Shown: positions 49,401-62,870 of the stretch, in pieces
Numbering within the stretch: position 1 is the first letter of the stretch
Layout: every line of letters begins with the position of its first letter
Assembly: GCA_014706295.1 (NCBI GenBank)
Contig: JACSVZ010000001.1
Coordinates: forward strand, 85,806,237 to 85,870,236
From: Lycocorax pyrrhopterus obiensis
Lineage: Eukaryota > Chordata > Aves > Passeriformes > Paradisaeidae
DNA length: 64,000 nt
Direction of reading: 5' to 3'
Position numbers and translations under genes: made by a program
Notes under the pieces: model-generated
Database searches by the model: none
Seen by the model: only the letters and a program-made list of their open reading frames with translations
Told to the model about the DNA's origin: nothing

Positions 49401-52400
49401 TGAAATATGACTTCCCACCTTTCTGCAAGGTCTGGAGAAAAGTTTTTCCTCCTGTAAAAGTTTATAATAGGATTCTAACCTGGGATTACTTTTATCTCTA
49501 TTTATTTATTGTCTTTCCTATCATAATACTCAGCATTCATTTCATTAATATCACAAGGACAGTTTCTCCAATATTACAAAGTACTTCTGAAGGCTAGTCC
49601 CTCTTCCCCTCAATATTTCTTATCCTGTTTGTTCCTCATTGGAGGAAATCTGTGTGGGAGGTCATTGTAGCTCAGTTAGGTGTATAAATAGTGTTCCATA
49701 TAAATCTGTCAGACAAACCCTTCATAGAGACATGGGTCTTAAGGTTTATTAAAAAAAATGAAAACCAAAAAAAAAAATTTGTTTCAAAATTAATGTGAAA
49801 ATAGCTTTGAATATTGTAAATATTAAAAATATGAATTAGGTCCATGTTAATATTACTTTTAAGATTTATTATTTTCAAAGTGCAATTGCTCCTTCCCAAT
49901 ATCTATGTTTTTGCAATGACTCAAACTTTACATTGGCCAAAGTAATCATAACGAATATCAATTACATCAGAGAAGAGCACGGGACCTCTTAAAACCAGAA
50001 CTCCTGATGCTCATAAGCTTTTCAGTGGTCAGAGGGTTTGTCATTCCTAGAACTTGGCTTGTCTCCACATTGAGAGGCCATATCCCTTCTCTGGTACTCA
50101 GCCTATCTGCGTGTGAAAGGACAGAGATATTTTATCATCAGAAAACAGAGCAGTAGTATGGGTGCTGGCTACAGTGGGATTTAACTGGGCTTTTGAGAGG
50201 AGAGGAAAGTCAGGTGAAGTCTCACAGATCCATGGGATTTACTTTGGCTGGTCTCTTTTCCCAGTACAGGTAAACAAACAGATAAACAAACTGGGGCAAC
50301 AATGCAGCCTTCCGAAGCTGATATTGCTGAACTTGGATCCATGCACTGAATGCTCCACTGCAAAACAGTTCTTTTGCTGCCACAGGAAAAGCAGAGGCAA
50401 AGTGCTAAACAGGAATAATGACTTGACGTCATCATCTCTTAATTGCCTCTTGGGGGGGGGAAGGGGTGAAATTGAACCCTTTCTGGCCTTTAGGCACTCA
50501 GATGTGACATTGTGATGAGGTTAAGATGGATGACGTAATTAATAAATTAAAAAAAAAAAGATTGGTAGGTAATTATACTCTATTTTTTATCTTCTTCCAC
50601 CCCCTCCCCCAGTATCATATTTGAATTTCATTTTTTCTAGTTTTATATCTTTTATTTTTCCCCTCTCCTTTGAGCATTTCTTTTTCTTTTCCTTTTCAGA
50701 AAAAAAAAACTTCATTTATCACTCATATTTCTTGCCACTTCCTCTAAAAATCTCCACTGTTTTTGCAGCTACTACTGCTGTTATTGCAAATATATACTAA
50801 TGAAATCAAGATGGGTTCATTCACATAGTTACTTTATTATAATAAAGACATATTTCAAGGCATCTTACTGGTTTTGGCAGACTCATACTTTTCCTTTTGT
50901 GATAAAATTGCAAATAAAATTTCTCCCTTTCCTTGTGAAGACATTTAAAAAAACAAATAAAACCCCAACAAACAAAATCCCACATGCTGAGACCCTGAGA
51001 CATGTGAACCTTCTCTTTCAAATCCCACTTCAGTCAGTTCTGCTTTGTTGTCATTCCCCTGTCATTTGCTTTCTCTCACCCCAGGGATAAATATGATTCT
51101 ATATATCTTAGTTTTATGATGAAGTCCCTTGTCTCTTTTATCTTTCAGCTGAGCAGGCTCTTGAGTTTTCAAGAGTTAAATTGTTAAATCTCATATTGAA
51201 ATACTAGAAATCAAATAGTTCACTCAAGACATTTTTTCCTACAGGAGCTTTGGGTAGGGTTTTTCTTTTTTTATTATAGCCTATTATTTAAAAGTTGACA
51301 GCAAAAGCAGTACAGTTATCTATAAGCCAGCTGTCATGATTTCTTCAGAAAATCACTTTTTACATTGAACTGATGTTGTGATCATATACCTTGCTGTCAT
51401 CTGGCTTGATAAGTGATTGCTTGCTGTAAAGAGCCCATGAACTACTTCTAGTACTTGAGCTTCTTACAATGTATATTCACATGCAGTTGCAAGCATTGTA
51501 CTTTCATAGAGCTGATTGAGCAATCTCCATCCAAATACATTATTCAACAAACACTTCTATGGAATAACTTCTTTTCAGACTGAATTCAAAAGAAATTAAG
51601 CTGACTCTGATCCTTACAAAATTTAGTAGGTTCTGTAAAAAGGCACTGTAAATAGGGCAAGAGGGACTCATACCTTAGGTGCATCTCAGATAAGTTCATC
51701 TGTGGGGCTTCCGATGATACATCAGTCATCTCTATGCTTCATTGTCCTGCAGGAATAAAAACGTTTTTATTTGACACTCTAAATTTGTTTGAAATAGTAC
51801 ATAGGATTTGTTGTATAAATGCAGAATATTTTATTTCCTATTTTTATTTTCTTTGCCTACATTTCATAGAACCTGATTTAATGATAAATAAGCACATGCT
51901 TCAAACCATGTCTGAAATGATGCCATATAAAAAATTGATTTTCTTGACTTTCAACAGAGTCCCCAAAGAGCCTTGAGTGAGAATCTTATTTTGAGTATTT
52001 TCTACATACATCAGACAGCTTAAAAAAAGAGCATGAATAAACCTTATATCATCTATATAGACCCCATACCATATAGCAGGTATATATCTCAGGCTGAATG
52101 TGCTCTATATTTTCATACGTCAAATTTTTGATAGAAACTTGCACAAGAAAATCAAAATTTAAAAAAAAAAAAGTGAAAAGCCTGTGATGTTTCTCTTCCA
52201 TCATCTCTTTTCCATATGAGAAATTTTGCATGTCTAAACACAGGAAAACTGAGATAAGAGAGCAGTAAACAGATGGAATGATGGTACCTAAGACTGGTAG
52301 GGGTACATTCCTGTTCCCCATGGCTCTCTGATGACTTCTGTTGTGCTTTAAAGACATCCAAATTTTTGTGGAATTATTTTGGGGTGGAAGAAGCAGAGAG

Positions 52401-53322
52401 AGGAAAGGTTCAAAACTGCAGTTGACTAATTAAACTTCAGGAAAATTTCACTAGAATATTTCTGTAGGAGACTGAAAGAGCGAAGCAACTCAGGCTAAGA
52501 ATCTTATCAAAAAGTCACTATGTCCTGCATAGGGAAAAGTTCCCTGGTATGAAAAGGATCTTTAAACTGGTAGAGAGAAGCTCAATAAGATGCAGTGGCT
52601 GGGAGGTGAAGAAAAACAAAATTAGACTAGGAACAACGTGCTCATTTTATCTGTAAGTGTAACTTACCCCCTGGAGCACAGTGCATTAAGGTGTGATGGA
52701 TTAACTACCATCTGAGCTCTTTTAAGCTAAGCTATAACTCAACATGAGGTTTTACTTTTGATACAGGTGTTCTTTAGTGAAATTCTGCTCCAAGTGATAT
52801 GCAGAGGAACAGACTAATTTGTTTTTATAGCCTGATATACTGATGGAAACTCCAGTCACCATTCCAGCTCCTAGTCTCCGAGAAACAAGTTCTTGTTCTC
52901 CAAAGTCAACATGCATGGTAAGATCCTACAGAGTCACCAGATTAGTAATGCGCACAGGAAATTTCTTTCCTGGTGAGCAACATCCATTCCTTTCATACTA
53001 CAGTGTAGCTTTTTTTGGTTGTTTTTCATTCAGTGGAGGTATGGGCAGTTTTGCACTAATATGGTTATATAGGGTAAGAAAATGACAGTGATGTTAATAG
53101 ATTTGTGGGAGATTAAAGGACACAACAACCTTCTTTCTTTCCATCTGAATGAATTTTTTTTGGGGGGTGGGTCCAATCTCTCTAGTAATTCCAGAAAACA
53201 TGCAGCTGGATTAAACCTGTAACTCCTCAAAAATTGTTATTATTACTGAAAGAGAAGTTGAGACTTTAATCAAGACATAGACTTTTTGTCAGCAAACACA
53301 GGGTAAAATTTTCTATGAGCCT
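46417..53322. other. AT-rich non-coding DNA downstream of TAS2R
   Basis: About 7 kb without a recognisable gene, CR1 copy or TAS2R relic. It holds short A and T runs and a G9 run at 50452-50460. Confidence 0.5.
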
Positions 53323-53520
53323 TGCGGGAGAACGGGACCCTTGAACAACAAATCAATATGATTTCGCAAAAGCCCGTTTATTGTTTACATCACACTATTC
53401 TTATGTGTTCTTGCAGCTGTAGTTCACGCGATCGCGCAGGACCCGATTGGTCTCTCTGTTTTCAGCACGCCCTGCACGCACCTTTCAGAGAACTTGATTG
53501 GTTCTAGTCCAGGATGGTAC
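53323..53520 (-). mobile_element. CpG-rich LTR-like fragment, reverse orientation
   Basis: Read on the - strand this shows retroviral LTR order. Two CCAAT boxes (ATTGG on the + strand at 53446-53450 and 53497-53501) precede a poly(A) signal AATAAA (TTTATT at 53377-53382) followed by a CGGGCTTTTGCGAAA block. The end at 53323 reads TGCGGGAG on the + strand, so the element would finish in CA. CpG content is far above the flanks, including CGCGATCGCG. The promoter-proximal end is not clear, no target duplication was found and no viral gene lies beside it. I read it as a solo or truncated LTR; the family is not identified. Confidence 0.55.
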
Positions 53521-54071
53521 AGTCTCTCTTTATGTACTTTCTTGCTGTCTTGTTATTCCATTTTCCAGCATCTTTTCTCTTGATTTAGCATAGCTTACAT
53601 TCTAGTGACTCTGATAAGGGTAGCTGAAGATGACTTGGCTGGGGCACTCTGACAGGATTTGAGTGCTTTACAACAAGCCTGCAAAATGTTGGTGTTCAGC
53701 AGAACCCAGAAGAAAAGCACTGTTCTAGGGATACATGAAATCTGATGAGGTTTACTACTGTAAGGTAAATGAGAATCCTTCATATTGCTGATACTGTGGA
53801 ATTACTCTTATTATAACTGCTAAAGTAATCTACAAGCAAAGTCTCTGAACAAACTTAAATGTGAATACAAAAAGCAAGACAGAATTTTGGGGAACAGAAG
53901 GTTCGTGAAAACTTGGAGTTGCAACAGAGCAGCCTAAAGACGGAGTGGAAAAGTAGGGATGCTAATTGAAAGATATTATCATGAAAATGCAAAATAAAAT
54001 AAAGCAGAAGGAAATGCAGTTAAGTAGCAGCTCCCCATGGAAGTCCTGAACACCTATTTATCTATCAGGTT

Positions 54072-54089
54072 AAAAAAAAAAAAAAAAAA
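54072..54089 (+). repeat. A18 run
   Basis: Eighteen A in a row. No retroposon body is recognisable upstream. Confidence 0.9.
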
Positions 54090-55579
54090 GTTAAAACTCT
54101 CAAGAATCTTTAAAACAAAAATCCATGCTCTACAAGAAATTCGGTGGTTTTGATTTTGGTTTTTTTCCCCCCTCATTAAATTCAACTGTCATATATTCAA
54201 ATACAGGAGCAGAAAGAAAGATATGATATGGAAAATCTCTGACCAAGCCCAGTTTTATTAATAATTTAGATTTCCTAGTGCCTCATACACCTGTTGTGTT
54301 TTCAGATAACTTTGCTTTCAATGTTGTACAGATAAGCCAGGTCACTGAGGTTCAGAGTCTTTAGCCTCCACCAAAACTCACATTATTGTTGAGAGGCTGA
54401 TTCATTCAACAGACTGGTTCTTTCAATTTCTTAAACTCAAATTTATTACATCAAATTATGGCTGCTCTCCCTGTACATCAGATTCACAAGGCAAAACTAC
54501 TGCTTAGCTTCAGAAGCTACTTAAACCAGTGTACTATGTCTTAATATTGTTCTTTATTTGCCAAGTCCTCCAAGGAGGAAAACCAAAGAAAAATCTCTGC
54601 TGTTAAGGGTTTATTATAAAGCCCATTTGTGATCTGTATTTTTCCTTCTTTTAGTTCAGTGTAAACAGAGCAAGACAAACACATAACAGTCCGGTTATGT
54701 CTTCAAAAATTCAGGCTCTCTCAGCAACATCACAAGAAAACTGTCATAGTTCGTTATGACATTTGGGGATCAAGGCATCAAATGTATTTGTGTATTTTCC
54801 CCCAAGTTAATTCCTTCATTCCCAAACTTTGAGAGACAAATTTAAATAAAACCTGTGTAGAGAAACACTACCCTCCAAGGATTAAACATGTGCTTTTAGT
54901 ATCATTCACATGATTTAAGGTTTGTGGCTCTGCCCACCATCAAGATTGGTACCAGGGGTTTAGTGATTATGCCTACCATTTGAAAAGGAGGCCAATACTT
55001 CTCAAAGAGGTAAAATGGGTAAGGCATGGAATTTCAGTGTGCTTTTGTCACACACTTCTCATATTTCCGTGGACTGTGTACAATTCTCTTTGATGTTTAT
55101 CTCTATTTTTTGTGGTTACCTCTATCTAAATTATCATCCAGTGATACATTTTCTCCTAGCAGTAGAAAAACTTTAAAATCTTTTTTGTAGTTTATTTTTC
55201 TGTCTGTAAAAAAGGTAACCATAGTTCTACTCTACTTTTGAACAGAGTCCTCAGGATAGAGACAGATTGTGCCAAGATAGAAAGCATCTACTCTCCGGTT
55301 AATATTTTCTAGGTGTGCTCAGGCCTATCAAACCAATGCAGAGTTGCTGCTCCTGCTTGATTTGTTTGGAAAATGAAGCTGAAGCACAGTGTGCTGGGAT
55401 TATGCCATCAACACCCACAGCTGTTCAGCAGCACTGGGCACAAGGCTTTAAAGGTGAGGGAACAGAAAGCAGGTAGTGGCGGGTAAAGTACAAATATTCA
55501 GTTCTGTGTGAATCAAAACCCGCTTACAAAACTACTAGCTTCCTTCTTTTTCATGGTGCATAACAGATAGCTTTTAAAA

Positions 55580-55580
<1 letters not shown>

Positions 55581-55613
<33 letters not shown>
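55581..55613 (+). repeat. (ATT)11 microsatellite
   Basis: Eleven uninterrupted ATT units, long enough to be length-polymorphic. Confidence 0.95.
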
Positions 55614-55616
<3 letters not shown>

Positions 55617-57505
55617 TGTTGTGCTTGTCATGTGGCTTACACCTAGATTTGACAGTTACTCTTCCTTTTTCATTTTTGGTATAATGTGACCAATCTTCAA
55701 AATAAAGTCATTTTTTACTAACCACATTCAACACAGGAAAACAATTTGACAAAAGTCCTGACATTGGGAAAGTGCTATTTTTGCCATTAACTTCAGAGAT
55801 TAAGAGGTTTTTCTTCATTGTGAGACAGTTACCAACAAAGCCATAGTTTCATTTATAAAATAACATTATTTTCACACTTGGGAGCATATCATACATGTTC
55901 AATTAATATCACTAATATTCTTTGTAAACAGCTCTATACAAACTGCTGAGACTGTGACAAATCACAGCGGCCAACAGTCTATCAACAGCCTTTAGCCAAA
56001 CTCCATGCCATACATGGCTGATAGCACTCTGAATCAGAAATTAAACACAAAGACAAATCCTTGAAAGATGGCTAGAGATAAAAATATTCAGCAAACACTG
56101 TAACAGATTATTATTTTAGTAACTAATTAATAAAATAAGCAATAAAGTAATATTGTCAGTGCCTAAAGAGGTGTCCCTCCTTGAGAAATGTTCTCATTTG
56201 TAAGTGAAAAATTTTCATAAATGCAAAGAGTTTTGTTGAGAGTTATGGGGGATGAAGAAGTATGCAGGCATAGTTATAAAATAAGTTATTTATAAAATAA
56301 AAAAAGAACATGGCATTTTTAAAATAGAAGTGTATGTACTCAGAGGCAAGTGAGAAAGCTGAATGCTTTTTTGAGGTAGCTTGTGCGTCATGCAAAGGAA
56401 GGAGATTTGACCCTTCCCTGAGTGGATTAATTTTCAGTCAGCTCTATCATTAGGCTTCAATACCTGCATGTTTAGAGTGCATAGGATATTGTTTCTCTGG
56501 ACAAGGAGGAAGATATTTGGGGTACCCGAGTATCACAGTTAATTATTTTCCTGTCCTTGTCACAGATTTTTATCAAGATAATACAGAAAATATGAACACA
56601 AAAATATATTTGCCTATATAATTCCATACTGTTACCTTCTTTCTTTGGCTTTCAAGGCAGACAAGCATGTTCTGCTGAACAACATTTAATAGGTGGGGTG
56701 ATCTATTTTTAACCGTAGAGCAGAGCTTTTCATACTGACTGATCATACTGAAAAGAGAAGAGAAAGGTCACAGATGTCATTTTGTGGTGAAAAGATGCAG
56801 AAGATTATTGTATGAGATGTCTAGCATGTATTAGTTTTCTTATCCTGCTGTTATATTTCACTAATTCAATACAAAAGCTACTTACATGATAATGCTCTGA
56901 AATTGTGTTATCAAACTGAGCCACTATTATGGCAATAAGAACAAAACAGAAAAGACTTTAAAGTCTGTTATAAGTCTGCCTTGACCCAATTAAAAACCAT
57001 GCAGCTCAGCCCTGAAGGTAGTCCAAAAAATCACACACCTCATTGTTCATCATGGGTCATGTCAAGGTCCTGGACTAAGATTTTGCTGCAAAGCATTACT
57101 AGACAACAATGAAAAAAATTGCTTTGGAGACTCAGTACCTGCTGCTGTAATTAAAAATTATGTTTCTTCTTTTCACCCGCTCTGTGGGTCAAAAGAAGCA
57201 CTCCACTCCACTCTTTTTTACTCCTTAGGAAACAACATCAACTAAAAGCTTTTCAGTAACATTATATTCACCTGGTCCATAAAATATTATTAGATATAAT
57301 TTCTATTTTCTGTTTGTTTTAAAACTGACATATTTCACATATATACATGTAAGATGCAATCATCATGTTTTAAATCCAGAAAGCATTGATCTATTGAATG
57401 AATTGATTGAATCCAATGTGATCATGGCAAAGCAAACCTTTAAATTGGGAGAACAACCAAACGTCACTGGCTACAATTTCCTTCCTTTTCATTGTTGTAG
57501 CTGTT

Positions 57506-57519
57506 GGGGGGGGGGGGGG
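57506..57519 (+). repeat. G14 homopolymer
   Basis: Fourteen G in a row between T- and C-rich flanks, in otherwise AT-rich DNA. It may be real or a place where the assembly miscounts. Confidence 0.9.
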
Positions 57520-60500
57520 CTTTTAGTTTCCTTCTTTTTGTAGTGAGTAAAAGTTACTATGACTCATTTGTCCAGGAGCAGCAATTTCAGCTGCCAGTGA
57601 AGGATCAGGATGTTTCATAGCCATGTGTTGTGGCCATAATCTTTTTAATCTTATCATTGCGACCAAAAAGAAAGCTTATCTGAAAGCAACTGCTAACAGC
57701 CTTTCCTAGTTATTTGAATATATCCTTCATGTACAGCAGGGTATGCACAATAACAGCCAAGCCCTGCTGCAGCGTGGCATAACTAGGAGAGTGAAAGCAG
57801 AAGGAAGCTATTTGGATTGATTTCAATCTAACAGTAGAAAAGTTCAGCAATCATAGAGGAGCTGCAGGTACAGGTTACACATAGTCTGTCCTACAGTAGA
57901 GTAGCACTGCAGATTTATAGCCTTCATGCTGTTGCTGTGTAAAGTATGTCTGATGTTACAACATGTCTATCCTCTTATCCTGTTCTCCTTCCTACTCCTC
58001 CCTTTCCCTAGAATATATCCACTTTGGACTGAAAAAAAAAATACAGTAATTAAAATACCTTTGTAGCTTCACCAAATTTGGGGTTTTGAGCTTTAGTCCT
58101 GTTGGTTCTCTTGTAAATGGAAAAAAAAATTAACTGATTTCAGCCACAGGGCTTGATGGGACCATCATTTTTGGATCTCTCAGGAGACAGTCATAGGCAG
58201 TATTTTTCTCTCTCATCTCAATGTGTAGGACACATCTCCAATTTATTCACAGGATGGACACGGAGGGAGCACTTTTCTCTACCCTTTTAGTTTTAAGAGG
58301 TTATAATTTAGAAAAAGAGGCCTGATGAGAAATTAATTAGTCAGGGTCCTATTCCTCACCACTTCAGTCTGGACCATGCTCCATATAAGCTAAATGAGCT
58401 CCATTTTAAACCTTGCTAGATTTATTTTTACTTCTAATACTATGATTGGAAGCCTGTTCGAAAATCACTATCTTCCAATGTTTAGACTATCTGATTTTCA
58501 ACCTATATTTATTTATATATGTTTTTACATCAGTTTTTCATCTCACATAACTCATCTAACGCTGCGTTGTTTATCCCATTGGTATAACTACAAAGAAGAA
58601 ATATAGCTCCATTTTGCCTCTTGTTTGCTGAACAAAACAATCTCTTCTAGCAATATTCAAGAGGCTTCCAAACCCTGACCTGTGTTATCTCTCTCTTTTT
58701 AGTCTTTTCAGTGAAAAGTATTTTTGGATGAAATAAAATACTTTTAGAAAAGATTGCAAGTTTGGAGTCCGCTTAAATCCATAAAAGAAGACAATGAAAG
58801 ATTTCCATTGGTGTCCATGGCCTTGGGGTTAGCCCTTTGTTTTCTAAATGGTAGTCACAGGCTTTCAGTTCAAAGTGAGAGAAAGGCGATCTCCAGTTGC
58901 TCTCCTAATGCCTCCTCCCCAGCCACCAATATATCCCGTATGGATATATCCTATGTCTGTATCTATACTTATCTATGCTTACCTGGATTGAATGGCAGCC
59001 AGCTAGCCCTCACCCAAATCCAAAGCCTAGCTAGACTGGGTTATTCAATCGACTACACCAGAAGGCTCAGATATAATAAAGCTTCCTACGCACCTATTTG
59101 ATGCATGGACTTGTGGTGAATTCTCAGAGCAGTTGTGCTACCATCTATTCCTTTTGAGATGAACTAACTCCTTATAAAGCTATCTGTAAATGCTCTTTAT
59201 TTGTTTGAAGTGCAAATCTGACAGGTTCTGACAGCCTCTCAGCCTCTTGTGTACAACTCCACTGGAGCCTGCTTTACTTCCATATATTGACACCAGTTCA
59301 TTCATTATTTCTGGAATGTTAACATTGACTTCTAGTTGACTGACTTGAGGAGGCAATAATCAAGCTAAACAAACTGAAGGTGATAGCATAGCCCACCTGT
59401 TATTATACAACATTTATATAACAAAGTTTGAAAGTTTTATTGCGTAGTTTTTCCTTCAGATAATCCAGACTGTCAGAAGTATCTCAGTATATCAGTAGTA
59501 CAAAATATTGAATATTGGTGTTAGACAATAATACCAGCACAAATGAGATAATTTACATGGAGGTTTTAACACATAGTCATTATGTAATCAACCAGTAAGA
59601 CCTGTTTTACTTTTAAATTCCTTGGGCAAAATCAAAACACTAGTATTCTAGATGAATTAAGAGATATAACTATAATGTCTCAAAAAGACCACAAAGCACC
59701 AAAACCAAACCCAAGAAAACAAACCTGTTAGTTTTAGCTATGAAATAGTGTTTTACACTTTTATGCCTCCTCTGACTTTGATAACACAACATTTTGTGGT
59801 GCCTTTTTTTTTATTAAACATAATCCATCACATTTTTTAAAATCAATCACAAAACTTTGCGAAAGGAGTGTCAGATTCAGTCCTGTAAAAAGCATGGTGT
59901 TTTGCATATGTTGAAAGACCAGGTGACTATGGGTCTGTGAAACATCGAGGTCTCTGGGGTTGGGCAAAACCTGTTCAAACTGCTTGGGACTGTAGATTTA
60001 AACATAAGTGGATACAACACACCTGAGTTCCAAACAGATGCTTAAGACTGTTCTTGTGTCTGGAGTTGTCGCTTTATCCATGAAGATCTTAAGTAGGACT
60101 TCTTACATGCTACAACTCACTTCCAGGACTGGTTTAAAATATGATCCAAGAAAGGGCAAAATGTGGAATTAGTCCAGACAGTGTTGTAAAGCTGCAACAA
60201 TACAAAATATAGGTATTAGGTCATGTTCACTTATTCCTGTTGGGAGACAAGTAGGTCTTGTGTACTCTTTTAGAAATGTCTTTTATCGTTCCCTCTTGTC
60301 CTCTGTCATTTGCTGCACTGATTTAGCAATGCAAAGGGGATTCAAAACACCTGGGTATTCATTAATGCTGGGTAAATACAAGTTTAAGCCCTTTTTTTAA
60401 TGTACTTTCCAACCTTGTTTACTGTCATTATGCTTGCTTTCAGGCGAAAATATTTTTATTGGCAAGAAGATCTGCAGAAAACTCAAGCTCTGTAAATAAC

Positions 60501-60548
60501 AATGGGAACAAGTCTTCCCAAGAGAATTAACTCTGAGAGTTCTGCTGA

Positions 60549-60604
60549 ACTGAAAACTTGATGTACATATCTGACCGTACTGAAAACTTAATGTACATAT
60601 CTGC
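60549..60604 (+). repeat. 30-bp tandem duplication
   Basis: ACTGAAAACTTGATGTACAT and following bases at 60549-60574 recur at 60579-60604 with one internal change (TTG to TTA). The period is 30 bases. Confidence 0.9.
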
Positions 60605-61803
60605 ATAATGCATTTTGCTGGGCAACTGTGAATTTTTTTTCAAGTGGCACATGGTATTGTGACAGTCACAGGTCTCTGAGGAGTGACTTGAGTGTCCAAG
60701 TCCTGGTTTGTCTCTTCCCTATGTATCTATTAGCGTACTAAAAAGTATTACCTCTCACTATAAACCTCACCCTGCAGGCATAACGTCATTTGAGTTCTGA
60801 CCTTGAGAAAGACTTGCCAGTTGTATGTTGCCACAGGAGTAGTTATCAAAATACCTATTAAGAATAAAAATGGTGACCATCAGATACTATGACAATGTTG
60901 AAGTATTGGCATTCATACAGAAGAGTAAATTGTACAAACAAGAAAGTCTGAAAAAATCCTAAGAGACAATAAAATAAATAAACTAACAAACAAAAAATCG
61001 ACTGCATCAACTATCTGAAAAAGTTTAGGAGGATTTTATCTCTATGGCATGGGCAGCATAGCATAATTGTACCTTGAAGTGAAATCCCTACAGTTTACCA
61101 AGACTAGGCTATAGAAATGTCTGAATTACCCATAAACTTATAAAAATTAGCTGCCAGAAGTAATGGAGAGTTTCAAAATTCCTTTCATGTGATTGATGGT
61201 CCATTATGGCAAATAAAATAAACCAATTTCATATTAAGCTGCTATGGTTTAGATTAAGTGAACCTTGTTATTCCCATACTTCAGCACTTCCAAATACCAC
61301 CAGCACTAGGTCACTGAAGAGCAGTTTGGTAAGAAAAGGTGACCTGAAGATATTTCCCAGGAAAATTTGTCCTGTAAAAAATCTATATAAATTACAGTCA
61401 GTATCAATTATCATAATCAGTTATTAATATACATTGAAAAACAATTTAAGAGGTGAAATTTATCTGGCATCATGACCTTATCCATCGAATGATATCTAGC
61501 AGAGAAAAAAGGACATGAACTGAAAAAAAACTTAAGTGAAACATTTACAGACACTTCATGTAATTAAGCACACTTCTGAATTCTTCTGAACAATTAACTA
61601 TTATTCCGAGTGTTGGGAGAGAATGACATGGTAATGAAGTGAAGTCAAATGACCTAACAGATATATTTATGTTTGAAGTAAAGTGGTATGCCGGTTTGGC
61701 CAAAAGGGAGCGTTTTCAGGGTACAATTCAACTTTTACTCTATTTTATTAAGTGATATTTAAGATAATTCTGCATCTATAAGAGCAGATGAAATTAATCT
61801 TGC

Positions 61804-61839
61804 AACTATTCTAACTATTTTAACTATTCTAACTATTCT
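61804..61839 (+). repeat. 9-bp tandem repeat, four copies
   Basis: Four copies of AACTATTCT lie in a row; the second has one change (AACTATTTT). Confidence 0.9.
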
Positions 61840-62855
61840 TCTCTCCCCATGAATTCTTCCAAGTTACCTGAGTTAAAGGTCAGATCAGATATGGAAAATC
61901 TTGCTAACAAGCACAAGTCTAAGAGATACAATGTTCTGCAAGGTCCAAACCCCCTAAAATCCTCAGGATTTGGGGCTGGCTTTGGTTTACTTTTTAATAA
62001 AGATTAAGTGAATTTTGAAGATGAAGAGGCGTAGCATGATTTACAATCCACCATTTATTTTAAGATTGTATATAAACTCTCTGTAAAAGATTTAATTTCT
62101 TTCCCCCCTCTTTTTTCTTCCTTCTGTAAATTCTGCAGACCAGTAAGAGAATTTTATTTTGACAGCTTATCTCAGCAAATGCAGTCTAATTTACTAACTC
62201 ATTTGCATAGTTTCAGCTTAACCTACCAATATCTGTCTGCAAATTTATAGGTGAAAACAACTGGTAGAAAAGGAAAAAAATTAATTCAGAGGAAAAAGGA
62301 AGAAGTTGACATAATAAAGTTCAGAGGCTGGTCTAAACTTTAACGAATATGTAGATGGCTGAAAATTAAGAGGCATTTAAGATATGATTTTGATTTTAGT
62401 TTCATATTTTCCAAGTGAACCCATTCTGTAATAATGTGTAGTAACAGAAATGTCAGCTATCTAAAAAAAAATACAGAAAAGAAGCTCTCAGATTGCTAGA
62501 CTCATAGTTAGTAGAAGTTAACCTTTTAGTAAAGCATATAATTAACTTATTTGGTCAAAGACTATTAATCATGCTGAACTATTTTTGGAAAAGCCTATTG
62601 TCTGCATACATGCAATCCTCAACCTGGTCTTTAAGAACTGTTGTTTATTCAAGAGGCAACAACAACATAATGTAAATATTTGGCTTTCATGTGGCTTTTG
62701 CATTCAAATGTTATCATTAAATACAAAATTAACTGCTATCATTTGAGAGGATAGTTTAACAACAGTGTTACTTATTTGTCATGAAGCAGCTATTTTCCTA
62801 CTTATATCATTTACTAAGGAAATAATATAGAAGTCATACCATATGCTTGTACTGA

Positions 62856-62870
62856 AATAATAATAATAAT
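62856..62870 (+). repeat. Short (AAT)n microsatellite
   Basis: Five AAT units in AT-rich sequence. Confidence 0.8.
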
